This document shows positions 1-12,025 of a stretch of DNA of 64,000 nucleotides, piece by piece. The first letter of the stretch is position 1. Each line of letters begins with the position of its first letter. A program made the position numbers and the translations under genes. Location of the stretch: contig JAACJO010000021.1 of NCBI GenBank assembly GCA_013368445.1, forward strand, positions 186,001-250,000. The letters are read 5' to 3'. Under the pieces are notes generated by a model. That model did not search any database. It saw only the letters and a program-made list of their open reading frames with translations, and was not told the origin of the DNA. The stretch is from Leucocoprinus leucothites (lineage: Eukaryota; Basidiomycota; Agaricomycetes; Agaricales; Agaricaceae).

Positions 1-1765
1 GTGTTTTGTGGGCTCTGTAGGTAGCTCAAGTGCCACACAAGTGATTTTGAGTCCCTCAGTTCTTGTGCATTGGCATCGAAAGGCTGAGCTTATTATTTCT
101 TCACCTTTGCCATGGATCCATCCCAATGGAGTGCAAAAGTAGTTTACAATCTTTTCTGCGCGTAGGTGGACATTGAATCTTGTGCTATATCAAAGCGAGT
201 GAGAGCGACCAAACAAACAAAAGAATTGTCGAGGCAATAAGGAAAGAGTCATTAACAGATGTGGCGGCTTAGTTGATCAAAAGAGGGATAGCAAGGGAAG
301 ATTGAGAAAAAAGAAAATCAAATTTACGGTGTAGACGTTAGCCTACTTAACCAGGGACCATGTCATTACCACCCACGTCACCACCTGGCTTCAGACCACT
401 TCCAGCACCAGTAGCAGTCCTAGCTCTGATCCTTCCAAGTGTACCTTCAACTGGACTGTGGGCTGCCCATTCCGCTGCTAAGCATGCGCGATGATGGCAA
501 TGAGAGGTTCACCCACTGCACTGATGTGGATGGCCCTCCTCATGTCTGAGGTGGTCACTATCGTCGGCGTGATGTTGTTGCAGCTATAGCGGCAGTCATA
601 CATTTCCTTCACATCTCTCTTCTCCTGTCATGTTCACGCTCTCTTTCCCACCGATCCCGACACTCCCCAATCCCACAGCCCCATCCTCTTGGTCGGTCGC
701 AGTCAACCTGATCACAACCACGATGTCCGTGACAGTCGCTGTGATTGTGGTATCCCTTATCATCCACGTCCGTTGTGCTGCACCAGAACCAGAGTCATTT
801 ACTCCACTCTGATGCTCCTTTGGAGTACTGATGAGCGATGCAAGAGAGCAATGGTGAGCGAGGCGGTTGGCAAGGGGAGTATATTGAATGAGCGGGCGCA
901 GTATTCATGCCTACTAGGAATGTAACGGATGTAAGCGACAGACCACGCACGCGAACAAGAGCCATCTGCTTACCATTAGTACACTACCTAATTCCGGCCT
1001 GAGAAGTCAGTGCAGATGTTGCGGAGGTCAGGGTGTGCGGCGGGAGGATTGAGGAAGAATGATTTACTGGCGGTGGTGATGTAGTAAATCTGATGAGCAA
1101 AAACCTCCTATCTTTAGAACCGGGGCTTGGCCAAACGTCTGTCACTCCATCCTAGAACCATCATGAATATAGTCGCGCATTCAGGAAACTGTGGAAGGGG
1201 AAGAACTCACGAGACAAGGCGCTATTGGTGACAACAAATCAATGGGTGTTAAAGCCCTTGACTGCATTCATTTGTTAGGTACCCCAATAAAGTCGGCGTG
1301 CAGATGTCTCAGCTAACGGGTCTATCATGATTTGCTATATCCCACTGTCAATCAGATGGTTCCAGTGCGTATACAAAGAACATGCCCACATTGTCACCAG
1401 ACGTTCCAGCTATATCATCTTCCCACAATGATCCACGATTGTCTTGGCCCATCTACGTATTCCGCAGGGCAGGGGGCTGCGTGTCGGAGGGTGATTTGGC
1501 GGTATGGTGAAGGGGACTGACTTCAAGGGGGCAGTGGTAGCAGCTGGGGGAGAGAAGGATGCCTGGCCATCACGGTGGACGGCATGGAAGGGAGAGATGA
1601 GTGACGCTCATTCTCATTCTTATTCGTATTCATACATGGTCTATATTTAGGTTCAAATTTGTTGTCCATAGATCTTATGGGTATAGTCAAGCACGATGTT
1701 ATCTTTCAGGCATTCAGGACCAACTGTCAGAGAAGTTGGATTTGGAAGGCGCAGAAACCTGCGAC
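1..1765. other. No gene recognised
   Basis: I see no convincing gene in this stretch. Reading frames are short, have no recognisable domain, and do not join through plausible splice sites into a longer product. Confidence 0.4.
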
Positions 1766-1901
1766 GAGTAGAGTCTGGTTTGGACTGTTGAGAGGGTTCT
1801 TTAGGTGTAGCCTACCTCGAGGGACTGCTATTGCGCACCCGTTGTGCTTTAAATCTAGTACTCGAATTTTTTTAAAAAAAAAAAAAAGAGTAGAGTCTGG
1901 T
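1766..1901 (+). mobile_element. Short poly(A)-tailed retroposon with 14-bp target-site duplication
   Basis: A perfect 14-nt direct repeat, GAGTAGAGTCTGGT, occurs at 1766-1779 and again at 1888-1901. Between them lie 108 bp that end in seven T (1867-1873) followed by fourteen A (1874-1887), directly abutting the second repeat. This is the hallmark of target-primed insertion by a LINE machinery. A T-run just before the A tail suggests the copied RNA was a Pol III transcript ending at its terminator. I could not identify the parent RNA: it does not match U6 or 5S as I know them, and I could not fold a convincing tRNA. Confidence 0.6.
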
Positions 1902-1929
1902 CACACCTGTGTCACTAGTTACCTATCAC

Positions 1930-2145
1930 ATGCCACCCGGAAAAGATAAGATAGAGATAACATGGCGGGGCAATGCTGCCGTCCCATACTATTTGAACAA
2001 ATTGGCTGACAGTAATGGGGCATTTAGTGAGTTTCTACAACATCAGAATGGAGCTTTATCGAGAGGTACAGAAATCGAGGTGCCCCTCCAATTTCAGGGA
2101 TATCAATTCAATCACGTGATCGAGTCACGGGATGGCGAGCTCTAA
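1930..2145 (+). CDS. Short uncharacterised ORF
   Basis: An ATG at 1930 (MPPGKDKIEI...) opens a 71-residue frame ending at 2145. It contains a run like WRGNAAVPYYLNKLADSNG, which has an ordinary protein composition. I do not recognise it. It starts immediately downstream of the retroposon, has no visible introns and could be a chance frame or an exon of a lost gene. Confidence is low. Confidence 0.2.
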   Translation: MPPGKDKIEITWRGNAAVPYYLNKLADSNGAFSEFLQHQNGALSRGTEIEVPLQFQGYQFNHVIESRDGEL

Positions 2146-2929
2146 CTTATCTATGCTCAATCACAAGAGGCCGTAATTTACATGCCTTTGTGTAAAAATT
2201 TACCGTTTCCATGTACTATGTAGTGCAATGCGACCCCAATCTTGAGTGAGAACAGGAACGCGAAAGGAAAGGAGGAGATGGGGACGTTGGAGAGGATGGA
2301 GTGACAAATAATACACACTAGAGATGCTATAGACGTTATAGAGGTCTAAGCGCAGATTTGAACCAGGCTGATTTTGGATTGGACTATTTTGTACTTGGGC
2401 AGCATAGGCATGTAATACGTTCTCTCGTACCTCTCCCCCGTACCTCTCCCCGCTATGCACACAATCAAAATGATGGCAAATAGTTATCCTACTCACATGC
2501 GATTTGAACCGCACCGTTCGAAGCCCAGCCGAAGCCATGCAACCGACAAGTATAACCCTTCTAAAGCATCCATTAAGCTACCAATGATCTCCACCGATAC
2601 ATAGCGTGGCAGCCCCAACTACCATCTCTATTATCCCTCAATTCAGGCTTCAACAAGAGCAGGGTTATCCGGTAAGCTTTATCCATTCTCTCCACCCCTT
2701 GAACTAATTTAATTAGCATAGCAGTAACTACCTCACACCCACTTCAACCCATGCACCTCCCTGACTCGATTAGCTCTTTACTTTCCTCTACCTTTTGCCT
2801 TCTTTCTGATGCAAGGCCAGAAGAATTGGGCGGCAGCTGAGTCAGGTCCTGTCTGTTGGTATATATGTATGATAACGTTGGAACATTCAGTTCTGAACAA
2901 GCACCATGCCGTTAATGCAGGAGGAGGTA

Positions 2930-3560
2930 GGTACCCTCTTCAACATTTCCAGATGTAGGATTGCGACAAGATGAATGTCACGAGCATGCCGTGCGAAAAT
3001 CTGGCATGTGACATCATCTGAGGAAACTTCGTTCCTGTCCACTGCAACGATTTCCCTAACCATGATCTCAGTATAGCGTTTGTGCAACACCTCGACCTGT
3101 GGGATGGGGATGCTGTGGCCCCAGGTGCTACACAGCGCTGAGGGGTGAGTTTGTCTCTTTGTAGCATGGTATAGATATTAATATTCTGTTACAGGAACGC
3201 ACAGACTGCTTATCGCAGACTCCCATGGCTGACAGTGTTCCTTTCCTGAAGCCCACCACAGGCTCCAGCAACTGTCTACAGTGACAAACACTGTCAATTG
3301 GCCAAGAGTGTGCGAATTTCTCTCGTCAACGTCCTGCCACTCACCTTGACCAGAGAGCTTGTGCTACGCTGATACTGTACACTGGCTCCCATGCCGTACC
3401 ACATTTGTCCCGAGTTCTAATGGATCCTGTTGCGTAGTGAGGTACGTTTGACAGTTTGATGCCATTATCTCCATCTCAAACTCACGACTTTACAGACCTC
3501 TGCACCTCAGGTCGCTGTCCGGCTAACGCACTTCATTAGTTCGGTCTAAGGTGTGACTGA
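2930..3560. repeat. Dispersed repeat, copy 1 (partner at about 56.1-56.9 kb)
   Basis: From about 2930 to 3560 the sequence matches 56080-56960 over long blocks, for example the stretch starting gtgagtttgtctctttg near 3145 and 56523. Copy 2 carries about 190-210 extra bases between the blocks ending ccccaggtgctacaca and those starting ggggtgagttt. On the minus strand both copies share the peptide motif EIMVREIVAVD followed by NEVSS, so part may once have been coding. No terminal repeats are evident. Several differences are CpG to TpG or CpA. Confidence 0.7.
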
Positions 3561-3599
3561 TGCAGTGAGGTGCTCACCTCAGTCACCACCTTACCAGAC

Positions 3600-4389
3600 A
3601 ATGACCTGTCTTGGCTTATTTGATGGCCAGGCTTGATGGAAAGCCCTAACCCCACTCGTTGCATTTGTACAAACTGTGGACACGGACCCAATGACGCTCA
3701 TTACCCCTATGTTCAACACACATTTCATGCATATTATATACCACTTGAAGTGCAAGGATCCAATGCTTCCCCAGCATCTATCACAAACATCACCCGCCTT
3801 ATCCACTCATATCCACAATACCCCCGGTAGTGGAAATTATCCTTCCTCTTTGCCACCAGTGATATCCAGCAATGAAGCTGGAATAGTATATTGCAGAGCT
3901 GAATCAGCTTCTGGGCTCTTATATCAAAAATTGTCAATACTGGAATGCATGTATACCTAACAATGACAAAGAGGCCAATAAACATGGGTGGTATACAGCA
4001 GACCTGATAACTATAGAAACTAGATATGATACATTAGCAAAATAATCAAGAATTCTCAAGCCCATGTCCAATGATCAACAGCCAGCCTGTGGAAGCATGT
4101 ATTCCAACATGACAGTGTGGCTGTGGGTCCAAAATAAAAGACACTGGAGGCTTAATAACCTTGGAGCTGTAGCATAGCTTTCCTCAGTGCACCAAGATGC
4201 TGAGTCACAACAAGGGAAGGTTTGGCATCAGTGCTATGATAGTCAAAGCGGATGGGCTACCCAAAGACTTGTGGCATTAGGATCTTCTCTAAAACAGCAG
4301 CTGAGCTCTTCAATAAACTTTTTTCCATGAATAGTATTAAATGATTTTAATGCCCAGTATATTAACATAAACCCATATACTTTGTCTAA
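3600..4389. other. No gene recognised
   Basis: AT-rich sequence with only short overlapping frames on both strands. It may hold the 3' end of the minus-strand membrane-protein gene that starts near 5524, but I could not follow exons this far. Confidence 0.3.
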
Positions 4390-4394
4390 TGCCA

Positions 4395-5524
4395 CTAGAT
4401 TTCTCCTGTGGTTATCATGGTTGATAATTCAACTTGTTCTGCATTGAAACTGGTATTATTTTGGAGGCTTCGTGTGTTGAGAACTAGCCTGCATGACTGG
4501 ATCATAATTAAAGTGAGATGTTTTATGGAAAAATAATGACTCACGATTATAGATGACAAAACAACAACAACACTGGAGAATATCCGTGAGTGATGAAAAC
4601 TCTGAGTGAACCAGGAAGCCAAACCAGAAAATGACCCGTCCCTGCTGCTCACCCAAAGCCAGTGGTAATAGAGCTCCTTCAATTAAATAGAGTCAGCTTG
4701 TTTTTCACCCAAGGAGAAGCAGAGTAAACAAACCTGCTGACAGCAACAAAGCCCATGAGTTATCTCGAGTTATTATTATGGTGAGAGGATGGTCCGACAA
4801 TCCTCCTCTGATAATACTCCAATGTTTCCAATAACCTATACACCAGAATATTCCTTGGTTAACAACAATGATGAGACTATAGGCAGGTATTCAGCCCAAG
4901 AAACTAGATCACCAGTGTCTGCCTACATACCATAGCCATCTAGTATTTTCCAGTGATTTCCTGGGAACGATGTAATTACCTGTTTCAATCTCGGCTATTG
5001 CAGTGGGAAAGCTCCATATATTATACACTCGGCAAAGTGAGTACCAGATTAACAGGACAATGCCGATTGTCATTTTTCGATTGTATAGTGCGTATACTTC
5101 CAACAAAGTGAGCACATTAGGGGTTAATTGACATAAGCTAGTGCTCACCTCGCATCATCATAATGAGCTCAAGATTGAACAACAATACCATGGATATCCC
5201 CAAGTGAAGCTTTAACCACCTATGATGAGCTTCAGTTTGTGATTGGGATGGCGAACACATGACGGCTATACTGTGTGATTATGTAAGAAAGGCATAATCA
5301 AAAGTTGCTTTGTACTCACAATTGGCCCATGAGAGCGAGATATCTGCTGATAAGAAATGACGCTTTGACCGTCCAAATTGAGTGTCTAGACCGCTCTTAT
5401 TCAGAATAATCAAACCATCATTTGATGACCAAGTATAATACCCCCAAATGTACTGAATCTCGTCTTGCAATGTGATGACATGATCGTACAGGAGTAAAGC
5501 TAGGCCTGCTACTGGAAAACACAT
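4395..5524 (-). CDS. DUF6533-type integral membrane protein (multi-exon, possibly decayed)
   Basis: The sequence shows three exons that splice cleanly: about 5524-5320, 5219-5149 and 5096-4980, with introns starting GTGAGT, GTGAGC and GTAATT. The first gives the family signature ALLLYDHVITLQDEIQYIW. The second ends LELIMMMR and joins in phase to VYALYNRK plus a hydrophobic helix in the third. A later frame at 4682-4395 contains RLVLNTRSLQN, like the end of these proteins. The family is a large basidiomycete-specific group of multi-pass membrane proteins of unknown function. The true start and last exons are unresolved; the exon 1 acceptor may lie at about 5511. It is not part of the neighbouring divergent gene pair. 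Exons 1-3 appear open. Confidence 0.6.
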
Positions 5525-5539
5525 TGGTTGATGTTAATG

Positions 5540-6100
5540 CAACTGGAACAAAAGCCATATCTAACCAGGAGGGGCGCACCGTTCATGTACTGTCCTTCGA
5601 GAGTCTGGTTCATCATGGGAATAAGAGTGGTGTTATTTGGCTAGGCCTTGTGCATGGCATGGTTATACATGCCTGGTTTGTGCACAGAAAAGGTAAATGT
5701 AGGGCAGGAGTTTGGCGACCAGGAGGGTGTTCAGATGGCATTTGAGGTAATCACTTGGGGGTGTTATTTCCCGAAATAAACCCCGGCATTTATTGACGTA
5801 AAATGCATGCACAGTCTGTATTTGATGTTGATTGCAATGCGAGTCCTCTGCTTGAGTGCGGCCTTATTCATGGGCACCATTGAGAACCAGGCATTTGGAG
5901 AAAGTGTTTGGTATGGGGATTGTCTGACTATGAACATCTGGAATGAGCTTAACCGTGTTTTTCCATTCAGTGCAATATACACATGCCTAGAACACGTTCA
6001 GATGCCTCATTGGCGTTTAATCCTGACAAATGTTTGACAGGCCCTTATCAATAACACAGTTGATTATCCATCTACTATTCCAGCCATTCCAATGTGCAAA
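5540..6100. other. No gene recognised
   Basis: Spacer between the DUF6533-type gene and the 3' end of the large minus-strand gene. Frames on both strands (for example 5524-5745 and 5807-6037) have no recognisable domain. Confidence 0.35.
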
Positions 6101-6101
6101 A

Positions 6102-9100
6102 TCAAATGCTTTTACCCCGTTTAATCTCCCTCATTTCCTCTTCAGCCTCTGGTCCCTCTAACTTGCGCTTGTTAGCAACAAGACCCCCGCACCTCTCATT
6201 AGCTGCTTCCTTGTAATAATGGGCCAAGACACCTTCATTCGCGCCGTCATCAGTGGCGGTGGTGGAAACGGCCCAGTAACCGGGTCGTGCACAGTGCATG
6301 TTCGGAAGGGTGCCTCCATCAATACAAGCAAAAGAGGCGCCAATGCTCAAGAGATCCCGGCACAAACCAAGTCGAGCCTGGAAGAATAACAGCTGTGACT
6401 CCCTTCCTCCTTCTAGGTAATAGACTGCGTGTGTCTGTAATGCATTTGGGATGGGCTGGTCGAGCAATTGGGCTTGGATCTGGGCTTGCCCCCATGTTTG
6501 TTATCGTCATATGTGCACACACCTTCGGGTGTGTTGTAAGAAGCTGTAAAGTGAGATTCATCACCAAGTCGTGACAAATGTCCCACTCCAACCAACTGAT
6601 AAACGATGCCTTGGTTGGAATCCAAAGCAGCAGTCAGTTGAGTTGGCAAGTTCCAAAGCTTTCCGTGCACAATCGAGATATCTGTTTGCTCTGGTTGAGA
6701 TAATTCCACAATAAGCAGAACAGGGATAGAAAGCACAAGGCTCCGACATATTTTCCGTGTTTTCCAACCGTGTCCTCCCTGGACACACTGCGCAGAAGTC
6801 GGTTCTGGGACTTTCATTTGTATCCATTTTGCGAACCAATCAGTGATATCCCTGCTGTCCACTTCTGATTCCATGCTCATGATAAGACGCCCATCGTCGA
6901 CCTGGGGATGAGTTGAAATTGCGATATGGTCTGGTCTGGCATCAGCATCCTGAGATGAGGAGCACTCCGATAGGTCAATTGACAGAGAACGGAGGTATGA
7001 AGAAATCGACACCGGGTATCTGGGCTCTTCAACAGATCGTCTAACCACCCCTGTTGAAAGAAAGAAAGAAAGAGGGGTTATAAGTATTTGTTGAGGGTGG
7101 TGCAATAGACCCCAAGTGCATAAAACTCACAAACAGTGCATCTGGTGCCTCCATGGTTGCTATTACACCGCCATCATAAAGAGCCCGTCGTATACATGCT
7201 CGTTTGTCATCTAGCCATTTGTTCAGAGAATCTTCCGTTTTGGTCCCAATCCCTAAAGGTGCTAGCCGATCTTGCAAATGACAAAGAACTTGTCCCATCG
7301 CTGATTGCGGGTGTAATGCAAAAGCTAAGCTGCCAAGCTCCTCATCTCCAGCATGAGAAAAAGCAGCAAGAAGAAGCTGCAGGCTGGAGTCCAACCAGCA
7401 CGAGTTTTTGCTGAGTTTATAGCCTTGTCGAAGAGGGGCAGTTGGCTTATCAAAGCCGCGAGCGGGATCTTCCAGGGGAATTTGGCCAGGCTTGGCTGGT
7501 TCGGAGGGTTCAGGATCTGATAAATCAGGACCATGCAGCTGAGAAATTGAGGCTGGTCCAAATGGGACTTGGGACACTGTAGCCTCATCTGAGGAGACTG
7601 CATCGCAGCTAAGTTTTCCGGAACGCTCATCAATATGTACCTTGTCGTTGATGTTATTGACGTCAACATCTTCAGACGACAGGACAATTTTGGAGCTTGA
7701 GGCCCCAATGTTGGAGGTCTGGGAAAGCTCTCGTGCATTTAAGGGAGCCAACTGGTTTTCGTCCTGAACAAGGGTTGGGAACAAGTTATCACAGGAAGCA
7801 TTCTGCGGAGTTCCAAGTGGCGGTTCGGATACACCCAATGACGCTGATTGTGGCTCCAAGTCAACAGCACTGCAGCGATGGCAACTGGGATTCGTCGTCG
7901 TCGTCGCTTTCTGTTGCCATCTAGGAACTGGCTGCAAACCATGAGGATGCCAATCTAAGACCTTCCACCATTCCATCGAGTTTCCTTCGTATATATGCAT
8001 AAGTTCACTGCTCGTCCCACGCATGTGGTCTGCCTCGAGCCCATACTTTGTGCGTGAAGTCTTTGCTGAATGTCCCATTTGTTGGTGGGCAAAATTCATG
8101 CTCTCGTATTCTTCCTCGCGCTGTGTCCCCAAAAGTGTTCTGATCACCTCAACGCATACTTGGCGGTGGATGCGGATGCCGATTTTATCATCGATGCCAC
8201 AATATACACGGAAAAACTTCTCAATTCGTTGTCCAATGGCCACACCAGTTGCGGGCATACAGTCCCATACCCAGAGGTATTCACTGTGAAGCATATAGGC
8301 ATCTTGTCCTGATTTTCCTCCAAGTGCAAAGTCCAAGGAAGCATAAAACGGTTTGATGACTAGACAATATATCTCCAGCAGCCTTGAAAGTGTTGGAGGA
8401 CATTTCCGTGGAATGAAGGATTCGCGCCTAGTCTGAGTCTCGGTCTTCAATCGACGTGCCGCAAGCCATATTCCCTCGTTGTCATGAAACATGTTTCTTT
8501 CCCTAGCCCCATTGGTGTATCGGAACTCCGCAAATTCGGAGGCCCTGCATGGTGGCCCAGGTATAAGAAAAGAAAGGACAGCCAGATTGTGGGATATTCT
8601 TTGGCAAATTTCACGGAGGGGCTGGAGATGAAAATAGTCAATGTTAATATTTTGACCTTTCGCTGCCTCTGTAAAACAGCGTGATTCTGGCGTGAAATGC
8701 AAGGTGGGGAGGAACTGATCGGTTTCGGATAGATGGTCCATTCCTGGTGCGTTGGTGCTGATAACCATCGGCGTTGATTTGCAAACCTGGCCTGTCCAGC
8801 CATAAGAGCCATTGGGACAGTCCCAATCATCTCTGACTCTCTCTGGGAGCGTCAGAGCAACACTGTGTCCAAGGAAGAGCTGTTTCATATCATCCTCCAC
8901 CTCGTTATGCAGCTTCCGGAGGCCCTGTCTCCACTGGTGGATATCCAGCGTGCTCTCTTTGTATGTGACCTGCATTCCATCATTGGATACACGAATGGAG
9001 GGCGGGCCTGAGGTGTTTTTGACAAGGGATGAAATCCAAGTGGTGTAATCGCAGACTTTAGAGAACCTTGAGCCCGGAACACCCACGCGTCGAAGGGTTT

Positions 9101-11827
9101 TGGACTGCTCAAAAATAATTCTGGGAAGAAAAGAAGTCGGGTTAAAATTTGGCCTTGATTTGATGCTGGGAAATCGGTTGGACCTACATCTCCAGCGTCT
9201 TCAGGTTTCCTGGACTTTTGAACTCCATAAGAGATTCATAATAGACAGCAGAGCGGATGTGAGATTTCAGGTGGGCAAAGACCTGGGTAGAATTCTTGGC
9301 GCTCTTGAACGAGCCGTCCTTTTCCAAACAGTATATGGCGAGGTAGCATTCCAGTGGATCATCCCATTTTGATGCAGTGGAGAGCGAGCCGACCTCAGGA
9401 TTCATTGGGTACAAAAACCGCTTGATGAGGCTATGAAATGCGGGGACGGCCGCCTCAACAATAGATGTTTGGAGGCTGCGTTTTTTTCCAGAAAGAGAGA
9501 TGGTGGTGAGGATGGACTTGAGGGCCTCCACTCTCTGTTTGTCGTCGGCTGTCAGCCCAGGGAACTTGTAGCCGAGAGGTCCTCCACCATCTTTGAGCGA
9601 GTTGATGATGCCAATTGTATATCGGTGGAGCATAGCACAGTATATAGCCAAGGTCTTTCCTTCAACTGGAACGAAATAGCCCAATGACCTATATTGGAGG
9701 TGTGAGATTCGAGGCAGAGACCATAAATGAGCGAGCCTTACTCTGGGTTCCCACATTCCAGAAGTTTCTTTGATATGTGATCCAGGCCCTTCACTCCCTT
9801 TACCACCGCCTGCATCCATGCCTCTATCGTCCGCCCAAGCTTTTCCCCTGTCCATAACCTTTTTGCTGCACTCCCGTGTGGGATACTGATAACGGATCAG
9901 AGAAGTCGAACTTTGTGCAGGCTGATTTTCTTTAACCTATGGGTCGACTCTGAGTCCGATCCAGGAGAATCCTGCTCTGTGGAGCTGTGTGCATCTCCAT
10001 TCTCGCTCTCTTCATCTTCAAAGTCGTCGTCGTGGTCAGTCCTGTATTCTTCGTCCTCAGAGTCTTGGTAGAAGCTGTCTTCTGAGCTACTCGCTTCCAT
10101 ATCTATGTCTATGTCGCCATCACTGTCGCTTTCGCCATAGCTCCCTTTGCTTTCTTCGTCATCGTCGTAATCTTTTCTGTCTTCTTCATCGTAGCCGTCC
10201 TCAAGCCCAAAGCCTCCACCAGCAATCTGACTACAATGTCCATTGATCTCCTCATCTTCATCTATCATTGTGTATGGGTCGGTGTGCTGTCTGAAGCAGG
10301 TGAACCGATCCAACGGTGATACTTCATTAATAGAGGAGGTGCTGATTACCGACCCTCTAAGGGCCTCCATCTTCGGCATGAGGTGCTCCAGGAAAAGCGC
10401 CAATGGAGTGTCCTGTGTGGCTTCTTTTGAAAGGACCGGTTTGATGGGGAAATATCGGACGCAATTTGTTGTGAAAAGACTTTGGACATAAACCCTCTTG
10501 TACGAGTTCTCAGCATAACCATCAGCTGCTTCCCTGTCTTTCTTGTCTCGACATTGCTGGGTGGATTTCCAGTGTTCCTGGATAGATCGTTTTGAACCAA
10601 AATAACCTGAGCAAAAGCTGCATTTGAAACCCATCACATATGGGATGAATGGGACTGGAGCGACTGCTTTAAGAGGGAGTGGGAGTCCAGTTGTCGCAGG
10701 CATGTTGGGAGCACTTTTGCTGCGTGCTTTGGCAAAGTCAGGTAAATAGCGCTCCATGTCGATGAAAGAGCCCGCATGTTTGTGACACAAGTCATCTGGC
10801 CAGAGGTTGGAATCGACTTGCAGCCGGTGTGAATCCCCGGTCACATGTGCCCTCGCCTTTTTGAGGGGAATGCCACCGCTGTCTGTGCACCGTGGGCAGG
10901 TAATGAGGATCGCATCCTCTTCTTGATGCTTCAACCAGCTCGGGTGATATGTTCGAAGGCCGATATGATGGAGAGCATCAATTATTGCTCTGACCTCAGG
11001 GTCTTTTGGGTCCAGAGAATGCGAAACTGAGTCTGTCACAAAAGACCGTTTTGGAACATGTGCAGCCGCGTTTGGTTCCCTGACATGATACAGTCAGAGG
11101 GAAGCTGTTGGGGGGAGGAGGAGGAGGTAACAAATTTTAGCTCACTGGTTGGCTACGAAACTTCCTCCTGGTTTTCTCCTGTTACGCTGAGGCCGTACAT
11201 AAGGCCGGGATATTTCCGTCCTCTCTTCTCCTTCCTGCTCTGCTATTGGCGTTCCATCATGGATTTCTCCTTCCAGAATGTTGTTTCCTGCTGAAAATCC
11301 ATCATCCCCTCCCAAATTAACGCTCTTTCCCAGATTACTGCTCGTTCCCAAATCATCGCTCTCTCCCAACTTATTGCTCACCCCAGCTTCATTGAGGGAC
11401 TGCCCAGCACCTTTGTCTTCATCAGGCATTTCCTCATTGGCCACAGTGGGTGTTTCTTCGTGTGGGTCACTCAACTTGTGGTAAACGATGTGATAATATC
11501 TATTTTTCGCTGCTTTCTCACAGACTCGACCCGACTCTTTAGTGCCAGGCGTTCTTGTGACATGGTGCCTCAAGGAGCTCAATCCCATTGGGGCTTTTCC
11601 GCAGTGGAAGGGGCATGGCCAGCATCCCTCTGCGTTCCTGTGAGAGTACCCTATGGAAGTCTTTTGTATCTGGGCTAGAGCATGGCTTCAGGAGGTGTTT
11701 GGTCGGTGTTTTCAGTAAGCTCACCATCAGTGAACCAGCCCATATAGACCTGGATGTACCGATGAACTTTCAGAATATGAGTTTTCATGTCCGTAACGGA
11801 AATACCACACTCTGAGCATGGAGCCAT
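6102..11827 (-). pseudogene. OrsD-type zinc finger / tyrosine-recombinase-like / USP (C19) peptidase fusion
   Basis: Start: ATG at 11827 gives MAPCSECG with a C-x2-C...H...H finger. Exons I can splice in phase are 11827-11725, 11650-11146, 11079 to about 9930, about 9930-9188, 9120-7131 and 7050 onward (introns 74, 66, not resolved, 67 and 80 nt). Exon 2 carries CWPCPFHCGKAPMG and exon 3 carries CPRC...H...H and FKCSFCSGYFGSKRSIQEHW, an OrsD-like layout, then a Glu/Asp/Ser-rich tail. Exon 5 holds a tyrosine-recombinase-like core: R in PCRASEF, K in ARRLKTETQ, HRQ, then MGHS...TKY. After a linker comes a ubiquitin-hydrolase core: Cys box NSCWLDSSLQLL near 7400 and His box DESHFTASYN then YDDNKHGG near 6500-6556. 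Breaks: a missing G in a five-C run at 6489-6493, and a frame conflict near 7000. It diverges from the helicase gene at 12026. The recombinase assignment is inference; the USP boxes are clear. Confidence 0.65.
11146..11827 (-). other. N-terminal C2H2 finger exons of the OrsD/USP gene
   Basis: Exon 1 (11827-11725) ends with one base of a Gly codon, and the intron 11724-11651 (GTGAGC...CATAG) joins it in phase to exon 2, restoring G-Y-S-H-R-N before CWPC. Exon 2 ends at 11146 and the next intron, 11145-11080, contains a CTGAC branch-like site and ends TCAG. The alternative acceptor (CAACAG) is rejected because it leads straight into a stop. The segment 11140-11480 is rich in Glu, Asn, Gly and Asp (low complexity). 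Fingers of this sort are usual in OrsD-domain proteins and suggest DNA or RNA binding. Confidence 0.6.
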
Positions 11828-12025
11828 GATGATGATGAATAGGCAAGGTGGCACGATTTGCATACTTGAACTTGATTGATCCGTGCCAGGGTTTGTGGAA
11901 GCGCCTTATGGTAGGATTGATCCCATGCCACGTAGGATTGATCTGTGCCATGGTAGGATTGATCCATGCTAGGGTTTGTATTCACGACAGTGTAAAAGAA
12001 AGAAAACTCTGTTATAAATCAACGG
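11828..12025. promoter_or_regulatory. Shared bidirectional promoter region with short tandem repeats
   Basis: Only about 200 bp separate the ATG of the minus gene (11827) from the first in-frame ATG of the plus gene (12026). At 11870-11975 there are four imperfect units of about 20-22 nt built around ttgatccatgcca, for example tggtaggattgatcccatgc at 11909, a shorter version at 11931 and another at 11951. Copies of agggtttgt flank the block. The arrangement suggests co-regulation of the two genes. No experimental support is available. Confidence 0.4.

Noticed and set aside
689..925. Small ORFs in the first kilobase as genes
   Set aside because: Overlapping short frames, no domain, no splice continuity.
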